DNA of 64,000 nucleotides, from contig NZ_CP067420.1 in assembly GCF_016653635.2 (NCBI RefSeq), positions 5,358,001 to 5,422,000 of the forward strand, written 5' to 3'. A program made the translations under genes and the position numbers. The stretch's first letter is position 1; every line of letters begins with the position of its first letter. A model generated the notes under the pieces. The model worked only from the letters and a program-made list of their open reading frames with translations, did not search any database and was not told the origin of the DNA. This DNA comes from Skermanella sp. TT6. GTDB lineage: Bacteria > Pseudomonadota > Alphaproteobacteria > Azospirillales > Azospirillaceae. This document shows positions 61,401 through 64,000 of the stretch, piece by piece.

Positions 61401-61829
61401 TGGCTGCCCGCCCCCGTCCCGGCGCCGCCGGCCGGCATCGCGGAGGCGGCACCTCCGGCCGCGGACGGGGCCGCCGAATCCGAGCTGCTCGACACCGGCG
61501 TGCTCGACCAGCTCAAGCACGACCTGGACGAGACCATCCTGCCGGACCTGATCGACGCCTTCCTGTCGGAAGCCCGGGGGCGCGTGCAGCGCATCGTCGA
61601 CGGCGCCGCCGGCGACGCGCTGCCGGTGGTGGCGCGGGAGGCCCATACGCTGAAGAGCTCCGCCGGCACCTTCGGCGCCGTCCGGCTCGCCGATGCGGTC
61701 CGCGCGATCGAGCGCGCCTGCCAGGCCGGCGACGGGGCGACGGTGCAGCGGATCAGCGCGGAGGTTCCCGCCCTGCTGGAGGCGACGGCGCGCGCCTATG
61801 ACGGCCTGGGCATGGTCGCGCGCGCCTGA
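58479..61829 (+). CDS. hybrid sensor kinase with three PAS domains, two REC domains and Hpt; H-box His replaced by Arg
   Basis: 1116 residues. Two membrane segments (about 19-34 and 42-62), then PAS-like domains at about 85-190 (shortened), 195-305 and 315-440. The dimerisation domain follows; its H-box reads YLAAIGREVRPALNGVLG where kinases have SHEIRTPLN, so Arg461 stands in for the phospho-accepting His. The ATPase domain (about 560-690) keeps NAVKFT, DTGIGIP (610) and GGSGLQLAIAKRL. REC1 (about 695-820) lacks the usual acidic pair (LLVEGNGV) but has Asp755/756. REC2 is complete (VEDSVTN, Asp908 in LVLMDIAMPEMDG, Lys in KPIER). The Hpt has His1056 (AREAHTLKSSAGTFGA). It may act as a receiver/relay for another kinase, or as a phosphatase. 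Confidence 0.9.
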   Translation: MTRPAEQDPRFRPTRRSMAQFAAVVVLAAGGTLLPSDGGIGMIALKAACAATLIGLVVTGMAAGERRVRVARAAERRTDHARQVLVDAIESLPEGFAIFDRADRLVISNQRFRELNSPASRTTAPGSAPGSATRASPAEGPAEDPSEGLEEDGRPMPDGRWLRVEGRRIEGGYRVAVSTDVTEGRRRQAELARRTRLLDSVLNALPEGICLWSPESRLIGWNARLVELLDLPPDLPAAGRPLAEFVAFLDGRGEAALSGVPPGAVGMTGVRETLRHDHVRPDGHVLEVTSAPMSDGGRLVCYADVTAARRAGRDLADREERFRRLSAATTEGVLIHDGATVIDANEAAAALFGMTVGELIGCPADRLAAPEDWAGLRDALALEGPDGPMPDRGIRLLRRDGRRFLCEASRRRVAWQDRTAAALTLRDVTVRQDAEDRLRATLAKAERDSRTRSDYLAAIGREVRPALNGVLGTIGVLAESRLTESQRAQAVAVRELVENQMATLTDIIDLARLEDGRLRIQDEGFDLVELVEGLVETLAGQAAAKGIDLVAGVPAGVPSALRGDPKRLRQVLAILAGNAVKFTEQGGVSLTVTAPASAADSVTVRFEVADTGIGIPDAAQPHVFDGFGAGGAGAPGRHGGSGLQLAIAKRLVGLMGGAIGFDSAAGVGSRFWFTVPLAHRPDGAGPAEAASSLAGKRILLVEGNGVSREVLTRQLADWGAAVHGVASGRAALEVIASPGSRRPRGGAAFDTALVDDTTADLPVATLARRLRDAGVGRLILLSGMGRPSQTTGQGTPWPALEAAGFSAAVRKPARQASLLAALRGEPVMELAWPQAAAPEEPAGDGAAAGGDTLPADAPRLLLVEDSVTNQLVAGTLLKVAGYRVDVAVNGLEAVAAVRRTPYRLVLMDIAMPEMDGIAATRAIRALPAPAGDIPIIAMTANAMVGDRERFLDAGMNDYVPKPIERVHLLDTIARWLPAPVPAPPAGIAEAAPPAADGAAESELLDTGVLDQLKHDLDETILPDLIDAFLSEARGRVQRIVDGAAGDALPVVAREAHTLKSSAGTFGAVRLADAVRAIERACQAGDGATVQRISAEVPALLEATARAYDGLGMVARA

Positions 61830-62197
61830 GATCCCCGGTGGCCCCTCCGGCGGCATCCGCGGGGGTTCGCGGCACGCCGGACGGCCACGAGGAAGATCGG
61901 CTTGACGTCATGCCCGTCCCATCGGGGAAGCTCGGTGCGCGGGCCCTCGGCGCCGCCCCGGGCCGTCACCTCCTGCCGGAGGAAGTGGCCGAGGTGGGGA
62001 CCCGCGGCGGGCGGGATCGCCGCGGCGGTGTCGCCGTGGAAGGAGAAAGCGCCGCTTGCCGGTGATCCCGGAAGCGGGGGCGGCATGGAAAAAGGGAGGA
62101 AGACCGCCGTCTTCCTCCCGCGTTTCGAAGTCTGGAGATCGATCTCTTGTTGTCTCAGGGCGACGATCGGCAATGCTTCGTCACCCGGACGGGATGA
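61830..62197. other. 368-bp intergenic region
   Basis: Lies between the convergent kinase and cold-shock genes. It holds the cold-shock terminator at 62089-62119. The rest is GC-rich with no supported gene. Confidence 0.6.
62089..62119 (-). terminator. Rho-independent terminator of the cold-shock gene
   Basis: On the minus strand GGGAGGAAGAC, loop GGCG, GTCTTCCTCCC, then TTTTT. The stem is a perfect 11 bp (62094-62104 with 62109-62119). It lies about 80 bp past the stop. Confidence 0.85.
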
Positions 62198-62407
62198 TCA
62201 ATCCAGGAGGCTGATGTTGACCGCCGCTTCCTTGCCGTTGTTTCCGCGCGCCAGTTCATAGCTGACCTTCTGGCCTTCGTTGAGGCCTCGGATACCCGAG
62301 CGTTCGAGAGCGGAGATGTGGACGAAGACATCCTTCACGCCATTCTCGGGTGCGATGAATCCGTAACCTTTGGTAGCATTGAACCATTTAACCGTGCCAG
62401 TCGCCAT
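62198..62407 (-). CDS. cold-shock protein, CspA family
   Basis: 69 residues, one cold-shock domain: MATGTVKWFNATKGYGFI with RNP1 (KGYGFI) and RNP2 (VFVHIS). It binds single-stranded RNA and DNA as a chaperone in the cytoplasm. The 414 bp upstream without genes fits the long, structured 5' leader these mRNAs often have, which controls translation by temperature. A strong terminator follows. Whether it is cold-induced cannot be told; many paralogs are constitutive. Confidence 0.95.
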   Translation of the reverse strand: MATGTVKWFNATKGYGFIAPENGVKDVFVHISALERSGIRGLNEGQKVSYELARGNNGKEAAVNISLLD

Positions 62408-62821
62408 GACTGTAACTCCCTGGTCGTCTTAGGCTAGTACAGCCCGCATTCCCTGACGATGAAGGCTGTGTTGTCGGGCCGGAACCCAACTTCGTGATCG
62501 ATGGTGGAGCAGTCCGCTCCTGGCATTTATTGCGGTGCAGCGAAAACCCGAACCATGGATGACTTGAAAATTACGCTACCGACTTGATTTGTTTCGCACA
62601 AGCGCAGAGTCCGCGGATATGTCTTTTTGCTCGTTCAGCTATGGTCCAATGTGATCTTCCCTATGTCTAAAGAGAACGACTTGGAAATCAGCGCCGACTA
62701 GTCGCGGCGGCATTTGAGATCGACCTGACGAGCGCGCAACCTCGCGGACAACGCATGGTCCGCAAGGAGAGAGCCGGCGACGGAAGCTGTGATTACAAGG
62801 GTTTGGATTGCCGGGGTACGG
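62408..62821 (-). other. 414-bp leader/intergenic region upstream of the cold-shock gene
   Basis: Less GC-rich than the genes around it, with A/T tracts at about 62560-62680. It probably holds the promoter and a long untranslated leader of the cold-shock gene. No coding sequence is supported, and no certain promoter was picked. Confidence 0.5.
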
Positions 62822-64000
62822 TCAAGCCCGGCCTTCGGCTTCCCACGCCATGCGCTTGCGATAGATGGTCGATGCGCTGATGCCGAGCAGGGCGGCCGCC
62901 CGGGGTATGTTGCCGTCGCAGGCGGCGATGGCTTCCTCGATCGCTTCCTTCTCGACCAGCCACAGGGGGCGGATCGGCCGGGGTTCCGCCAGGGCGGCGT
63001 GGCCGCCCTGCGGCTCCAAGACCTGGGCACCGGGATCCGGCGATCCAAGGCCCCGGGGCGCCGGGACCTCCTCGGGCGGAGCGGCATAGCGGTGCGGCGA
63101 CTGGAGCTGGAGCGCCGAATGCTGGTTCAGCGGCGGCGGCAGCATGGCCGCCGTCACCTCCGTCCCGTCGTGGAGCACGACGACGTTGCGGATCACGTTC
63201 TGGAGCTGCCGCACGTTGCCGGGCCACTGGTAGTGCCGCAGCACCTCCTCGACGGCGGGATGGAAGTGGCTGAAGCCCTTGCCCTCCTCCGCCGCGTAGT
63301 CGATCAGGAACTGGCGCGCGATGTCCAGCACGTCGTCCTCGCGCTCGCGCAGCGGCGGCAGGTGGATCGGGATCACGTGCAGGCGGTAATAGAGGTCTTC
63401 CCGGAAGCGGTTCTCCTCCACCTCGCGCAGGGGATCGCGGTTGGTGGCGCACAGGATGCGCAGGTCCACCTTCTCCATCCGGGTGCCGCCGACCTTCTGG
63501 AAGGTGCCGGTCTGGATGAAGCGGAGCAGCTTGGTCTGGAGGCCCAGCTCCATCTCGCAGATCTCGTCCAGGAACAGCGTGCCGCCGTCGGCCCGGGCGG
63601 CCGCCCCCTCCCGCTCGGCCACGGCGCCGGTGAAGGCGCCCTTCACGTGGCCGAAGATCTCGCTCTCCATCAGTTCCTTCGGGATGGCGCCGCAGTTGAT
63701 CGCGACGAACGGCTTGTCGCGGCGCGGGCTCTGCCGGTGGATCGCCTCCGCGCAGACCTCCTTGCCGGTCCCGGACTCGCCGGTGATGAACACGGTGGCG
63801 CGGCTGGCCGCCGCGCTGTCGATGATCCGGTAGACCGCCTGCATCGGGAACGAGCTGCCGATGAAGCCGTGGAACTTGCTGCGCGCGAGTTCGTCCGTGA
63901 AGGTGTCGACGATCTGGGCGAGGCGCAGCCGCTCGACCGCGTTGCGGACGGTGACCAGCAGCCTATCCGCCGTGAACGGCTTGACGACGAAGTCGTAGGC
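62822..64000 (-). CDS. sigma-54-dependent response regulator, NtrC family (N-terminus outside window)
   Basis: The visible 392 residues start inside a receiver domain at its conserved lysine ([15 protein letters not shown]). The AAA+ domain follows: Walker [16 protein letters not shown], the sigma-54 contact loop KGAFTGAV, Walker [11 protein letters not shown] and the arginine-finger part [13 protein letters not shown] Pro/Ala-rich linker leads to a Fis-type helix-turn-helix ([32 protein letters not shown]). Intact GAFTGA means it should open sigma-54 promoters. A longer form of the AAA+ part resembles LuxO. The nearby hybrid kinase with an Hpt domain could feed it; this is inference from distance only. 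Confidence 0.92.
   Translation of the reverse strand, partial: AYDFVVKPFTADRLLVTVRNAVERLRLAQIVDTFTDELARSKFHGFIGSSFPMQAVYRIIDSAAASRATVFITGESGTGKEVCAEAIHRQSPRRDKPFVAINCGAIPKELMESEIFGHVKGAFTGAVAEREGAAARADGGTLFLDEICEMELGLQTKLLRFIQTGTFQKVGGTRMEKVDLRILCATNRDPLREVEENRFREDLYYRLHVIPIHLPPLREREDDVLDIARQFLIDYAAEEGKGFSHFHPAVEEVLRHYQWPGNVRQLQNVIRNVVVLHDGTEVTAAMLPPPLNQHSALQLQSPHRYAAPPEEVPAPRGLGSPDPGAQVLEPQGGHAALAEPRPIRPLWLVEKEAIEEAIAACDGNIPRAAALLGISASTIYRKRMAWEAEGRA

Overview
The window is high-GC DNA, densely coded with many 1-4 bp start/stop overlaps and several GTG starts. Gene content points to an alphaproteobacterium, probably of the Rhodospirillales/Azospirillales type (Azospirillum or Skermanella-like): a CysN-CysC fusion, N-terminal-only CysG, TRAP transport, PQQ glucose dehydrogenase, 2-aminoethylphosphonate use and heavy ABC/TRAP import. 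The lineage is an inference from gene content and base composition. No tRNA, rRNA or CRISPR array was seen.

Layout. 0-9 kb (+): the end of a gene set resembling the type VI secretion threonine-phosphorylation pathway: PpkA C-terminus, TagT ATPase, TagS permease and a TagR-like sulfatase-modifying-factor domain. Two coiled-coil lipoproteins and two related one-TM proteins follow, one SrfA-like and one with a von Willebrand A domain. 9-12.3 kb (-): polyamine-type ABC importer with only one permease. 12.4-14 kb (+): sulfatase/phosphonate-monoester-hydrolase-type enzyme, then about 0.9 kb without genes. 14.8-19.7 kb (+): TRAP importer with an enoyl-CoA hydratase and a class III CoA-transferase, which together look like uptake and CoA-dependent breakdown of an organic acid. 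19.7-20.2 kb: a small PD-(D/E)XK-family GxxExxY gene whose start and stop codons lie inside 32-bp perfect inverted repeats. 20.2-27 kb: Lrp regulator divergent from an AceE-type dehydrogenase E1, an iron-siderophore-type binding protein and membrane glucose dehydrogenase.

27-33 kb (-): a giant secreted acidic RTX/DUF4214 protein carrying two different in-frame tandem repeats. 33-41 kb (-): a polysaccharide export locus with a triple glycosyltransferase, a coiled-coil methyltransferase and Wzt/Wzm. Wzt has a C-terminal domain of the type that reads chain ends. 41-47 kb: sulfate assimilation, cysG-cysI divergent from cysH-cysD-cysNC. 47-53.4 kb: outer-membrane barrel protein and a 2-aminoethylphosphonate system (fused permease, ATPase and binding protein divergent from PhnX and an HD oxygenase). 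53.5-58.4 kb: SAM-hydrolysing DUF62 enzyme and a Mn/Zn ABC importer. 58.5-64 kb: a large hybrid sensor kinase whose expected phospho-acceptor histidine is arginine, a cold-shock protein, and the C-terminal part of a sigma-54-dependent response regulator.

The most unusual items are the inverted-repeat-bounded nuclease-family gene and its relatives at 14.5 and 53.5 kb, the His-to-Arg hybrid kinase, the possible chain-length-control polysaccharide module, and the SrfA-like/vWA pair attached to the PpkA-Tag cluster.
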